Source of the DNA: Hofstenia miamia
Taxonomy: Eukaryota; Xenacoelomorpha; Acoela
Direction: 5' to 3'
NCBI GenBank assembly: GCA_004352715.1
Contig: SCFE01000006.1
Location: forward strand, 2,181,217 to 2,245,216
DNA length: 64,000 bases
In this document: in pieces, positions 21,854 through 33,735 of the stretch
How positions within the stretch are numbered: position 1 is the stretch's first letter
How the letters are laid out: every line of letters starts with the position of its first letter
The notes under the pieces: model-generated
What the model saw: only the letters and a program-made list of their open reading frames with translations
What the model was told of the DNA's origin: nothing
The model's database searches: none
Program-made: the position numbers and the translations under genes

Positions 21854-24800
21854 TATAGTAATATAATTTAGTAAATGATATTGTATCACTTTTCTGGTTA
21901 TATTGTCTTCTGGAATTTAGAAGTTTTTGATTAGGCGCAAGGAACTTCTTGATTAGGGGTAACTGAATTTACAAAAAACATTTTAAATATCGATGGCTTT
22001 ACCTAATTGAGTATTTGCGAAAGTTTTTAGCAGTGTCCGTTTTGTTCTAAGGATGCTTGAGCATCATGAGTGCCCTTTGTTTACGCCACTGTATTTAAGC
22101 AGCACTTAATGACACTTGGTAATATATACTTGAAGCAGAATATCGTAGTAAGAAATTGCCTTTGTATAAACATAAGCATCTCAAGAATGATTTCACAGCA
22201 ATTCGTCAGCTTGCTCATCAACGCATCAAGCTTTCAAAAGAGTATTCAGATCATTAATACGTGTTTTTTGTATACTTGTATGAAAAGGGATTGATTAAAT
22301 TCTTTCTAAAGCCTTCATTTAACTAAATTAATGCAATATTAGTTCCATGTAATGCAAGAAATTGAATTGTTTTAGTGTAAGGAGCGTTCTCAATGTATAC
22401 ATTCTGTCAGGCCATTGGGATGTGAAATTGGATAAACATATTTTAAGTGGGTTAAATTTGTTAAGACTTCAAAAATTATTCCTGTATATTTTTAATTTCT
22501 GCACAATATTCTAAAATTTACGTTACAAAAATTATAATCGTACGCTTTACATCTATCAATTGTCTCCTACATTTTAGCTGTAAAATCATTCTCATCGTAT
22601 CCCTCAGAAAATATTTTCACTTAGATGCTGTTCAAAGAAATTTCTTCTAAATACAATATTGAATATATCCCAAAAAAACATATTAATTCAAAATTTTCTG
22701 ATGATTGTGTCTCACATGTAAGATGGATCATCAGCCCTAGAAGCTTAAATGCAACACCAATACGAAGTTTACATTAATATTTATTTTCCAATTCTAATTA
22801 GAGATGATATCATAAGTTTTATTAAAAGAATGGATATCGTTATATCCAATACACGCATGAATACAAGATGGAGTAGATGGAGTTTTCTGATCACTAAGAT
22901 ATACGTTTTAGTTATCATTGTCACATTAAGTCTAACTGCTATTCAATTATTTTATAACATCAACAATCTTTCTTTATTGTAATGGATAACAAAGTATATA
23001 AGAATTACTAAAGATCTGAAGGTTATAACTTAGGGCATTTTGTAGGGAGTTACTTCGTCTTCATGCTATAATAGATTTAACACTAGTACCATCATTTCTT
23101 GATAATAAGTTTTTATGGGGCTCTCCATATTCAAGTATCATAGAAAAAATTATGAGGTTTTGAATGATAGATTCAAATTGATTAGCAATATAATTGAGGC
23201 GCAAAGCCTGGTAATATTTAGTAAGCATATTCAAATTGACGTGCGAAACATACAAGGCTTCAAACCTAACAATATCAATAGTACTAAGCTATCTTAAAAC
23301 TCAGGAGCTAAGGAACAATATTATAATGGAAGGTGCCTAACTGAGGTCTTTCTTATATAAAGCTTAAATTTCTTAAATTTACAATGATTTGATGCAAAAG
23401 TAAGTGTCACTTAGGACAATTATTGGGAGGGTTCCAGTCCTCCCAGCCACCCCTGTTCCTTAGTCTTTGTTAAGACTGATTGATTAGCGGATGATTACTT
23501 AAGAATTTCTTTAAGTTTATTATGATAGAATGCTTTGTGTTAGTGTGAATTTTTTACACAGCCTCTCCCAACGAATCCATAAATTTGCTAAATGGGAAAA
23601 TTCATTTTTATGTAGAGAGAGTGCATGATTGTACCCTTTCATTGTTGAGTTAAGATATAAGAAGTTTCATAATGTGATATCGTTTTTCTTTTCTTTATCA
23701 GTGCGCTGTACACATCCCATTAAGACGATGTCGCATTTTTAATTGAAGCATGCTATACCTTCAGTTAGTCGTAATCTGCCAGGCAGAACATTTACTAATT
23801 TCTTCGTACAAACTTCACAGGTGATAAATGTTTATTGTAATGTGAATATTTCTCAGGGCGTTCAATTTCTGCCAGCCAATCAAACGAAGTCGTGCTTCCT
23901 TCTAATTTTCAATCTCATTGCTTTCCACTAAATCTAAATTACGAAACGAAATCCCTGAAGGGGGTATGGATTACAATTTTAACCATCAATTACACTGATA
24001 TTATTACTCTCAGAACTCCAAATATTGTAAAAAATTATCTAAAAAACGCAAATTAATTATATAATTATAAATTTTGACATTCATTGATAGTTATGTTTGT
24101 AAACGAATGTGATTGCATTTTTTCAGTGTGAAATACACTTTTTCTTGCGCATGCTTAAAGGAACAATTATCTTAAAATTAATTCATATTCTTTACTTTAT
24201 GTGTATGACATTTCATTGGCACTTGTTCTTAGTTTGCTCATTAATAAATCTGTAGTAGAATCGAATTCAGCTAAAACTTTCCATGGCGTATAACATTTCT
24301 AACTTTACTTCAGAAAAAGTTTTTCTGAATTTGATAGATACAACGTTAAATAAATTAATTAAGCGATCCCTTCACATTCATATGTTGAGAATTATATGTT
24401 TATTGACTAATTCGTCCCTCATGGTTGAAAGGAATAACTATTGAATTGACTGAAATTCACGGCTAAAGTTATGATAAATTTTTGAGAAAAACACACTAAC
24501 ATATGGTTTGCATTATTGTTTCGCAGTATAGTTTTCTGTCATATATGACAAGATGGCTAGTAATCATACTAGTTGTTTTGATTTGGCATGCTTTATTAAA
24601 ATGGATTCCCTCCAATTGTTATAAAAATATCGACGCGATATTGGTGATAGCGTCTGTCACTGGAACCATGTATCACGTCAAGTGATATGTCTAAGGCATA
24701 GTGGGTTATTCTGACGCAAACTTGGATAATAACCTAATAATTGGCGAGCGGTATTAATGCTAAACAAGTCACTCTACAAGACTTGTGACAGGTTGGCTTG

Positions 24801-25964
24801 TAAACATGGAGGTGTGTTACAGCCCTTGTTATCTTCCATTTAACAACAACTACCAGTACCAATTTATTGCCCATTGCCATCCGACTACAATTCCGCCTCG
24901 TAAATGTCACCTCATTTTGAAAATACAATTTTTGTACTATCAACATTCTTAGTTCTAGTTAATTGTCTATAAAATCCCAATCTTTGCATTTTATGGTATA
25001 TAATTATATTTTTGTTCTGCAAGCAATTTAATTTTACTATCTGAAGAAGTTCCAGAACTATTCTGTTTGAAATACTTTTATAAATGCTGTTTCTCATTAC
25101 TTTGGTCATTATTCTGCAAATGTACAATAGGTAAAAGGAGTTTCTTTAATAAATACGTTCTGATTTCCAAGAATTGTATCATTCAATTTTCTTAGAAGCG
25201 TATGCATCAAAAATTAATTTATATATACATTTATATGAGAAAACCTTTAAATCTTATAGACTTTCAAGAGCCTTCATGAGGTTCACAAAAATCTGAAAAA
25301 AATTTTAAATTTGTCACTAATATTGTATACTAGCAATAAATGCGATCATTAAGATTGGTCTATGAATAAATGTATAATTCAATTTAATATTTTTTTTAAA
25401 TTAACCAAGAATTAGCCTACCCTAAATATGTTATCCATGAAATTGCCATTAAGAAGTAATTAATTAATTTAAACATGTTTCTATTAATAAAACAGTTTCC
25501 ACACAATTGTTGCTCAAAGAAGCAATAAAAAGAACATTTAAAAACAATATCACTTTTAATGGAAGTGCTCTCATGTATTGCAAATTGCCAAAAGGAATGA
25601 CTACGTCCTTTTAAAAAGTGGTTCTGAATCTATAAAGACCATTTGTATTTTCTAATAGTTGTTATCTCTGTCTGAAATTAAGTCTGTATATTTTTAAAAA
25701 TATATTTCCAGTAATTTTCAAAAACTTAGCAAAATATGGAATGTAGTTTAATGAAGTTTTAATATCTTTTAAACAAATTTAATATGCATCAATTTTAATA
25801 ATCAAATAAAACTTCAAATAATTTATATTGATAACCCTGTATTCAATTTTCAAAAAATTATTTATAAACTAAAATAAAATTATTTAATTCGTGGCAGTAA
25901 TGATATGGCTTTAGCAATTGCAAGCATCTACTGCACGAAAATTAACCAAATTTAAAAGTCAGTG
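21854..25964. other. Long intergenic stretch, no gene seen
   Basis: AT-rich sequence downstream of the Irx gene. Short open frames (for example 22070, 22749, 23115, 23743 and 24503) lack domains and splice support. No transposon ends recognised. Confidence 0.5.
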
Positions 25965-26221
25965 TCAACAAGACTTGGATAGTTGTTTCTGACAGTTGAT
26001 TGCCATGTGATGAGATGTGAAAATAGAGTTTTTGTTGATGTCGTCGATTTTCTGTGTGGGGCGCATTGCAGTGTCTGCTAGTGACCAAATTTTGGGTTTG
26101 GGACTTGTTAATGACTTTTGATCAGATGGGGAGACTGAAATGTTTGAGTATGTGCTGGGCGAATGTAAGAATTCATCGTCTGAACAACTCACTTTAATGT
26201 CTACGTCAAACGTTGAATTCT
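25965..26221 (-). CDS. Irx: Irx coding exon 4, Iro box and stop
   Basis: Begins after the acceptor ATTTTAG with two bases completing Lys173. It contains [14 protein letters not shown], a Ser/Thr-rich stretch and the Iro box [11 protein letters not shown]. It ends QKQLSKSC and TGA at 25965-25967, only 33 residues after the Iro box. In other Irx proteins the Iro box is usually followed by a longer tail. A further, unrecognised 3' exon reached by alternative splicing cannot be excluded. Confidence 0.88.
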
Positions 26222-28260
26222 CTAAAATTAATAATTAAATTTTTTAATATAGAAAATAGATATGCATTGCAAATTCCTATTTTTATTGACAGTATGCGAA
26301 TTGAAGCTAAAATTGAAAGTATTTGCACAATTTCAGTTGGTCACGTGACTTTATATTTTTCTTAAATTATGTGTTACTAATACATGATGCAAAGTGAAAA
26401 TTTTAAATAGTTTTCTTTTGAAATAAACTTGCATGAGAATTATATTTCCAATATGCAACAGAATGCACGATATGTTATCAAGTATAAATCCTTACTAGTA
26501 TCATTTTCATCGTCATCTTCGTCGTCAGTTTCACAACGGGCTCTTGTGGCCCAGGTCATTTTGTTTTCTTTTTTCAGCCTTCTTCTAGCATTCGCAAACC
26601 ACGTGCTCACTTGAGTTAGAGTCATCTTTGTGATAATGGCCAGCATAATTTTTTCACCTTTGGTAGGATAGGGGTTTTTCTTGTGCTCGCTTAACCATGC
26701 CTTCAATGCACTGGTGGTCTCCCGAGTAGCATTTTTACGACGTGCGATACCATTTAAATCCACTCCACCATACCTTAAAATTAATTTTGTATAAAATTAG
26801 GAAATTATGGCTGTAAAATAAATTCATATGCAATCTTGTTTACTAGGTCTTTCTTTATAGAGGAACATAGATTTTTAATTGAAATATTAAAAATGGCAAT
26901 TTACGGCTCATGGTTCAAAGAGAAATAATCGAGGTGAATTCAATATTTTTAAAATAAATTATCACGAAACACCTTTTAATCGCTTAAATTGAAACATTTT
27001 TACTCCTTGAAAATTATAATTTTTCTTTGCACTAAATTTAAGATGAAGAAAATATTGTCTGGAAAATATTTTCAAAATTTAGTCATTCTTAAGACTTTTC
27101 TTAAATTTAAATTACAAATTATTGTTAGTAAAGGGTTACTTTAAATGCTAATTTGTAGATTTCTATCTGATATTTAATGAAATTTAATCCGAAGAATTTT
27201 AAAATATAATTTCTTGTTACGTACGACTCTAAATCCATTAAATAAAATTTCAACTTATTATCTAACTTTTCAATTTAATTTAATTTATTTGAAATAATAT
27301 ATTCCTCACTTAATAAAAAATTGATTTGATTTTTTAAAATAATAATTTAATATATTTAAACATTTGCTCTCCAATAAGCAGGCTGATTTCTTGGTCGGTA
27401 AAATATAAATCATATTTACGATTTAAATTGACAAAAGAAAAAAAGGAGTTTTCGTTTTACCGTACAAAAGGAGCGCTAATGAAATTCCAATTATTTTAAT
27501 GTAAGCCTAGGTAAGTACGCTCTTTACTATTTAAGCAATCTGGTTTTCGTAAATTATTTTCATTAAAGCAAAAAATTAAAATTACTTAATAAGTTCTCAC
27601 GCATTAAAAGGCTTACGCGTCTGGATAAGGGAAGGGTGATCCTGCAGTGAGGAAGGGAACTGAACTGAATAGCGAAGGGGATACGAGGTTTGAAAAGGCT
27701 CTTCCTGGAAATTCAAGATTTCCCGCTGCAAACATCTAAATTATAGAGAGTAATGTACAATTTATTAATTTAATGAAATATTTAGTTTTTTAATTTTTTA
27801 ACGTGCAACCTTCATTTTTAATACAAAATATGTTTGATTAAATTCTACGAACCTCATTTTTATTAATTTAAAATTTTTGTTTTAAAATGTAATTTATATA
27901 ATTTTATATTATTTAGCTTTATGGAAACAATAGGGAGATGTTGATATATTCAGTATTTATTGTTACTGTCAATAATGCACCAACCAAATAAAAGTTTTGA
28001 TTGTGAGGATTCTAAGGTGAAATTTTTAAATAAAAAAAATAAAAGACGTTTAATTGCCATCATTGCGATTGCAATATATGCCAAATTTAGTAATCTTAAG
28101 AGAAAAAATATACTACACTATATAATAAAAATAAACTTACCAAAGAATTGGGGTACAAAGGTCCGTTTTCAGATGAATTCTGTACAAGGAAATGTGAAGC
28201 AGGATGTTCCATTTGATTATTACTTCCAGAATAAAATCCTGGTGGAATTCTTGAAACCAT
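25965..28260 (-). CDS. Irx: Iroquois-family TALE homeodomain transcription factor (spliced, 4 coding exons)
   Basis: Nuclear transcription factor of the Iroquois family, which patterns territories in animal embryos. The model joins 28260-28141, 27735-27617, 26773-26496 and 26221-25965. Intron phases are 0, 2 and 1, all with GT-AG ends, giving 774 coding bases and 257 residues. The homeodomain (about residues 90-154) has the TALE three-residue insert with PYP ([13 protein letters not shown]) and the Irx recognition helix [15 protein letters not shown]. An acidic tract (DDEDDDEND, 163-171) and the family-specific Iro box [11 protein letters not shown] (214-224) follow. The start at 28260 is supported by a strong context, an upstream donor joining a non-coding exon, and an in-frame stop without ATG upstream. 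The protein is short for Irx (usually about 400-700). An isoleucine is inserted before ARRKNATRE. Irx genes often occur in clusters, but no second copy is visible here. Confidence 0.9.
26496..26773 (-). CDS. Irx: Irx coding exon 3, homeodomain
   Basis: A 278-nt exon from the acceptor TTTTAAG to the donor ACTA|GTAAGG. Its first base completes Ala80 and its last base starts Lys173. It encodes YGGVDLNG followed by the entire TALE homeodomain and the acidic tract, so the DNA-binding domain is not interrupted by an intron. The recognition-helix residues W48, F49, A50, N51 and R53 (homeodomain numbering) are all present. Confidence 0.95.
27617..27735 (-). CDS. Irx: Irx coding exon 2
   Basis: A 119-nt exon after the acceptor AATTTAG, beginning ATG TTT in phase 0 and ending GAC GC|GTAAGC in phase 2. 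It encodes 39 residues with Pro, Phe, Ser and aromatic residues, including SPFPYPD just before the homeodomain exon. Nearby alternative AGs would put the 5' junction in the wrong phase. This acceptor is the one that joins in frame to the preceding donor. Confidence 0.75.
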
Positions 28261-28262
28261 TT
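28141..28262 (-). CDS. Irx: Irx coding exon 1 (second exon of the transcript)
   Basis: Starts after the acceptor ATTTTAG. Two untranslated bases precede ATG at 28260, then 40 codons to the donor TTG|GTAAGT, phase 0. The composition is rich in Pro, Ser, Asn and Gly, ending GPLYPNSL. A branch-point-like AACTAAT lies upstream. It has no recognised domain, as is usual for the N-terminal region of Irx proteins. Confidence 0.7.
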
Positions 28263-28397
28263 CTAAAATTATTTTATAATTCACTCATTAGTTATTGTTG
28301 AAAATAAATTGAAAATATTGATAAAACCGAATTGAGAAATATTAATTTACAGTCAATAGCCTAGGGTCATTTAAATATTTTAGCTGGAAAGACTTAC

Positions 28398-28530
28398 CTG
28401 ACGAATCTGTGTCAAAACAAATCAGTTAACGAGTAGGAAAGTTGCCTGCGTTCTTGTAAACTCAAAATTATACAAATTGTCCGACCAATTAAACTAGCTG
28501 ATTTAACGTCCTTTCAGCCAATCAGATTCG
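28398..28530 (-). promoter_or_regulatory. Irx: Irx promoter and non-coding first exon
   Basis: The donor CAG|GTAAGT (28398/28397) ends an ATG-free leader that splices over a 135-nt intron to the exon bearing the start codon. Upstream on the minus strand are a TATA-like TATAAT (about 28473-28468) and inverted CCAAT motifs (ATTGG near 28494; GATTGGCTG near 28524). The transcription start is inferred to lie around 28440 and is not fixed by the sequence. Confidence 0.5.
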
Positions 28531-28744
28531 AGCTGAGAAATTAGCTTTTGCCTCATGTTGGTTTAGCGATACTATAGATTATTAAATGCTGTCTTAGCTA
28601 CAAATAAGCGTTTATGTTTTTACGCCATGTAGTTTTGTGCTAGTTATGTTAATGATTATTGGCAATAATAATCAAGTTGGTAGATAATGATTATGTGTTT
28701 AACACTCGTCATTAACAATCTCTTTTGTTTGTTAGTATTAATTG

Positions 28745-30299
28745 AAAGATCAAACTGTGCTTGCACCAATGCGTTCATTTTAACAGCATAGATTTGTTAC
28801 AATGCATTGTATGATACTAAAGAACCACACTGATTCACATGGTGTATAACAAAAATGATGCTTCTTAGAAACTAATTAATCATGTAGACCAAGGTGTCGC
28901 TTTGTTATATACATCACAATTTCGAGCCTTAAGTGTTCTCTATGATAACTAAGTATAGGAACAAGCTAACGGTGCTTAAATACAAAGATTGATATAGCTT
29001 TTTAATTCAAATAGGCAATGTTTAGAGAAGTAAAACACAGGAAGCTATCATGCAAATTTCAAAATTTTAGAGTATTTTAATAAGAAGCCATTTGGCTTTC
29101 TTAAAATTTATGAAACTTTCTTTTATAAAAAAAATTTTGAATATTAGCATGTGCACATAGTACTTTGTATTTCATTCATTTATTATTTATTTATTTCTCT
29201 TGTGTAATTTAGCTTTGTTCTTGCTTACAACTAGATAATAATTTGAGTTCTATAAAATTTATGAATTCCCTTAAAATGTATATCTGAACTCGACCCAATC
29301 AATTTTTCTTTTGATGTATGGCACTATTATGTTCATTCTGTTGGATTTTGTGATATTACTTTCCTTATAAATTATTTATTAAGGGCCTGATCAATAATTT
29401 CCGATAACACTTCTTGAATTTTGGCACCAGGATCAATTTATGTATTTTCCATTGTAAGTTCAAATTTCAGAGTAAATTCTTATCAGAGATTTAGCTTCCA
29501 TTATATACCTCTTATATACCTNAAAGATCAAACTGTGCTTGCACCAATGCGTTCATTTTAACAGCATAGATTTGTTACAATGCATTGTATGATACTAAAG
29601 AACCACACTGATTCACATGGTGTATAACAAAAATGATGCTTCTTAGAAACTAATTAATCATGTAGACCAAGGTGTCGCTTTGTTATATACATCACAATTT
29701 CGAGCCTTAAGTGTTCTCTATGATAACTAAGTATAGGAACAAGCTAACGGTGCTTAAATACAAAGATTGATATAGCTTTTTAATTCAAATAGGCAATGTT
29801 TAGAGAAGTAAAACACAGGAAGCTATCATGCAAATTTCAAAATTTTAGAGTATTTTAATAAGAAGCCATTTGGCTTTCTTAAAATTTATGAAACTTTCTT
29901 TTATAAAAAAAATTTTGAATATTAGCATGTGCACATAGTACTTTGTATTTCATTCATTTATTATTTATTTATTTCTCTTGTGTAATTTAGCTTTGTTCTT
30001 GCTTACAACTAGATAATAATTTGAGTTCTATAAAATTTATGAATTCCCTTAAAATGTATATCTGAACTCGACCCAATCAATTTTTCTTTTGATGTATGGC
30101 ACTATTATGTTCATTCTGTTGGATTTTGTGATATTACTTTCCTTATAAATTATTTATTAAGGGCCTGATCAATAATTTCCGATAACACTTCTTGAATTTT
30201 GGCACCAGGATCAATTTATGTATTTTCCATTGTAAGTTCAAATTTCAGAGTAAATTCTTATCAGAGATTTAGCTTCCATTATATACCTCTTATATACCT
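28745..30299. repeat. 777-bp direct duplication around a single N (probable assembly artefact)
   Basis: 28745-29521 is repeated base for base at 29523-30299, with the N at 29522 marking the join. The first copy ends exactly at the N and the second starts exactly after it, as when two overlapping contigs are abutted. The sequence itself is AT-rich and non-coding. It lies just upstream of the Irx promoter, so distances in this region are overstated by about 0.8 kb. Confidence 0.92.
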
Positions 30300-30429
30300 C
30301 TAAGGGCTTAGAATATTTACAATTTTCTTAAAAATCTTATTGCATTGGTGAAATTTTCACCAAACATCAATGTAATACGCTTTTTCCATCAAAAGTGTCA
30401 ATATTCTGAATTTTTTAGGTAAGACATAC

Positions 30430-30431
<2 letters not shown>

Positions 30432-30469
<38 letters not shown>
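30432..30469. repeat. (TA)n microsatellite
   Basis: About 19 TA units. Confidence 0.97.
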
Positions 30470-30474
<5 letters not shown>

Positions 30475-31410
30475 CACTTACCCAGTGTTTTATTCTGCCT
30501 CTCAAACTATAAAAGGAACATCAGAAAATTTTTCATTTTTGAGTTAGACCATCAGTAGATTGACTAGAAAGAAGTTTAACTTCTTACTATCATCAAACAT
30601 CCACTGTAATAGTAAATTTTACATTATCATTAATACAGTGATATTCACCGAACATGTTTGTAATAATTTCTCTGTTTAGGCAAATGAATGTAGACCCTTT
30701 ATATTTTGATGGACAGTATTGAATTTTAGGTTAGTGGGTTTGGGCTAAAATGCATCTCCACTTGTAACTCTGTGTACACAAATTCTTTCAAATACAAAAA
30801 TCAGCAGAATAGCACACAAAAAAACTTGGCAAAAATGCCAACAAAAAATCGTAGTGTGACACACAAAAATCCTGAAAAACGTTTGAAAAGAGTTGTCAGT
30901 ATAGCATCGCCTTAAAGTGAAATTCCTGAAATTCTAGTTACACTGGTATGTTTCTAAAAAAAGAAACTGTGGATGCACGAAATTAATCAAGTTAGAAATC
31001 ATTTCCATTTAATGCTAAGTTTGTCAACTCATTCAATTTTTAAAAATGATTTTCAGCGTATTGTCTTTTTAAATATTTTCATTTGCAGATATAAATTGTA
31101 GATTCCTTGTAATGTTTGCAATTTATCTGTGGAAATCTTTTATTTTCACATAATTGATCAACTAAGATGGAGTATAATTCATTCTACATTTAGATCGGAC
31201 ATGGTCATTATACTGAGTGGTCATTTTAATCCTGCAAAAAAAACTTTGAGCTTCTTTTTGACTTGTAAATAATTATTCAGTGTGATCTGTATTTCAATAT
31301 TTGCTTGAAAAGTTGAATAGATTTCTTCCCTAATATACTTTTTATATAAAAATGTTCCTTTGTAATTATAAAATAAATTATTTTTTGTCTCGATTTATCC
31401 TTGATACTTT
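30470..31410. other. Intergenic, no gene seen
   Basis: AT-rich unique sequence; nothing supported. Confidence 0.5.
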
Positions 31411-31476
31411 AATATATATATATATATATATAGGTGAAANTATATATATATATATATATATATATACATAGGTGAA
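31411..31476. repeat. (TA)n microsatellite with an N join at 31440
   Basis: TA repeat followed by GGTGAAA, then N, then TA repeat and GGTGAAA again. The short flank repeat suggests the same overlap-join artefact as elsewhere. Confidence 0.85.
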
Positions 31477-32082
31477 AGTAGAAGTCCTTAAGGAATAATT
31501 GTCGGGATTTGATATAATTCAGAGTTAAAGCATTAAAATTATTGTCATAATCCATTTTTTACACTATTGCATTGGTTGAGAGTTCTACTTTTGTAGGTAT
31601 CTTTGCTTACAGTAAAGATACTATAGTATTTGCCATTCATAGATCCGAATAGATTGATTAGATATCCCTATAGCACAAGCAAAGATCAGGCTAGCATACA
31701 TATATATTCGAATAGTCAATTATTCTAATAGCACAAGCAAAGATCCGTATAGCGTATTGTACATGCATTCATCCGAAAAAATTCGAAGTATTTTAGAAAT
31801 CATTTCAAGCATCACTAAGTGAACGATATTGAGTTAAATCTTATAATACTACACTCTTTGTCAGTCAAGTTTCCGATATCTGCATTAATATCTCCAAGCA
31901 TCACATTGATGATTCGGATTTTTGCCTTCAACTTTCCAATATTTGCAATCAAAATTCAAATAAATTTGCTGATAATAACCAGCCAACTAAACTGATTGGT
32001 GTAGTGGGCATTTGTGCTAGAACTTTTGTTGATATTTTAATGTTTTTACAAAATTTGTGACTATCTACTTGGCGTGTCCGAA

Positions 32083-32400
32083 AGGTTTTTTAGAATTGTC
32101 CCATCATTAACAAAATATAAATATGTAAAACAAAATTATAATGTTCATATACAATATAATCACCCTACATGTCAATGGTTTTTTACAGTCCAAATACACG
32201 CAATCAATTTCATCATTGACGTTTTTTTTGGAATGCGGTGAATGAAGCGCAATACTTCCTCTCGAATCTGGTTACCGGCAGAAAAGTCTTAGTTTGCATG
32301 TCTTAAAAAGTCTGGATGTCTTAGATGCTTTTCAAATTCTTGAAAAAAACATGGGTCACATAAATTTAAGTCAGCACTATATGGAAATTGAGAAGTAAGA
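32083..32400 (-). pseudogene. Tc1/mariner (IS630-like) transposase C-terminal remnant
   Basis: The minus strand reads YSADLNLCDPCFFQEFEKHL, the Y-S-P-D-L-N/A-P-x-D signature around the third catalytic residue of Tc1/mariner transposases. It is followed by a degenerate C-terminal helix region (REEVLRFIHRIPKK). Several in-frame stops interrupt it. A TIR-like end (GTGTCCGAAAGGTTTTTTAG) lies at about 32085. The N-terminal part is not recognisable. The whole segment recurs at 33183-33500 because of the duplicated contig overlap. Confidence 0.55.
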
Positions 32401-33182
32401 TTTGTGGTTGCTGTTGACGGTCGACCGGAGATTGGAGCATGAAATAAATTAACAGTGTTTGTAGTTGATGCTGAGTGGATGATGTTACTTCATTTAATAC
32501 AAATGATTGATGCCATCAATTTGCTTCCATTATCTGAGAAAAAACTTCACTAGGCTTTTTTCCTCGTTTCCAGTCAATCAGCTTTTATATTTTCAGGCCT
32601 TAAATCCATTGCGTCAAACTGTGCACAAGTGTGTGNAATTATTGTCATAATCCATTTTTTACACTATTGCATTGGTTGAGAGTTCTACTTTTGTAGGTAT
32701 CTTTGCTTACAGTAAAGATACTATAGTATTTGCCATTCATAGATCCGAATAGATTGATTAGATATCCCTATAGCACAAGCAAAGATCAGGCTAGCATACA
32801 TATATATTCGAATAGTCAATTATTCTAATAGCACAAGCAAAGATCCGTATAGCGTATTGTACATGCATTCATCCGAAAAAATTCGAAGTATTTTAGAAAT
32901 CATTTCAAGCATCACTAAGTGAACGATATTGAGTTAAATCTTATAATACTACACTCTTTGTCAGTCAAGTTTCCGATATCTGCATTAATATCTCCAAGCA
33001 TCACATTGATGATTCGGATTTTTGCCTTCAACTTTCCAATATTTGCAATCAAAATTCAAATAAATTTGCTGATAATAACCAGCCAACTAAACTGATTGGT
33101 GTAGTGGGCATTTGTGCTAGAACTTTTGTTGATATTTTAATGTTTTTACAAAATTTGTGACTATCTACTTGGCGTGTCCGAA

Positions 33183-33500
33183 AGGTTTTTTAGAATTGTC
33201 CCATCATTAACAAAATATAAATATGTAAAACAAAATTATAATGTTCATATACAATATAATCACCCTACATGTCAATGGTTTTTTACAGTCCAAACCCACG
33301 CAATCAATTTCATCATTGACGTTTTTTTTGGAATGCGGTGAATGAAGCGCAATACTTCCTCTCGAATCTGGTTACCGGCAGAAAAGTCTTAGTTTGCATG
33401 TCTTAAAAAGTCTGGATGTCTTAGATGCTTTTCAAATTCTTGAAAAAAACATGGGTCACATAAATTTAAGTCAGCACTATATGGAAATTGAGAAGTAAGA
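33183..33500 (-). pseudogene. Second assembly copy of the transposase remnant
   Basis: Identical to 32083-32400 except for two substitutions. It lies in the second half of the N-joined duplication and is probably not an independent locus. Confidence 0.5.
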
Positions 33501-33735
33501 TTTGTGGTTGCTGTTGACGGTCGACCGGAGATTGGAGCATGAAATAAATTAACAGTGTTTGTAGTTGATGCTGAGTGGATGATGTTACTTCATTTAATAC
33601 AAATGATTGATGCCATCAATTTGCTTCCATTATCTGAGAAAAAACTTCACTAGGCTTTTTTCCTCGTTTCCAGTCAATCAGCTTTTATATTTTCAGGCCT
33701 TAAATCCATTGCGTCAAACTGTGCACAAGTGTGTG

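Larger units (their letters stand above)
31537..33735. repeat. 1099-bp direct duplication around a single N (probable assembly artefact)
   Basis: 31537-32635 recurs at 32637-33735, with two adjacent substitutions (32195-32196 TA against 33295-33296 CC). The join is the N at 32636. The near-identity fits two alleles or two unmerged contig ends better than an old tandem duplication. It carries the decayed transposase described separately. Confidence 0.9.

Noticed and set aside
23398-23480. Possible SINE tail with GGGAGGGTTCCAGTCCTCCC
   Set aside because: A local GC-rich inverted word only; no promoter boxes, tail or target duplication visible.
27960-28301. Plus-strand 113-codon frame
   Set aside because: Overlaps the first coding exon and intron of Irx on the other strand, and has no domain or splice support.
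28745-30299. A genuine tandem duplication upstream of Irx
   Set aside because: The copies are identical and abut exactly at an N, as at five other gaps, so an assembly overlap is the simpler explanation.
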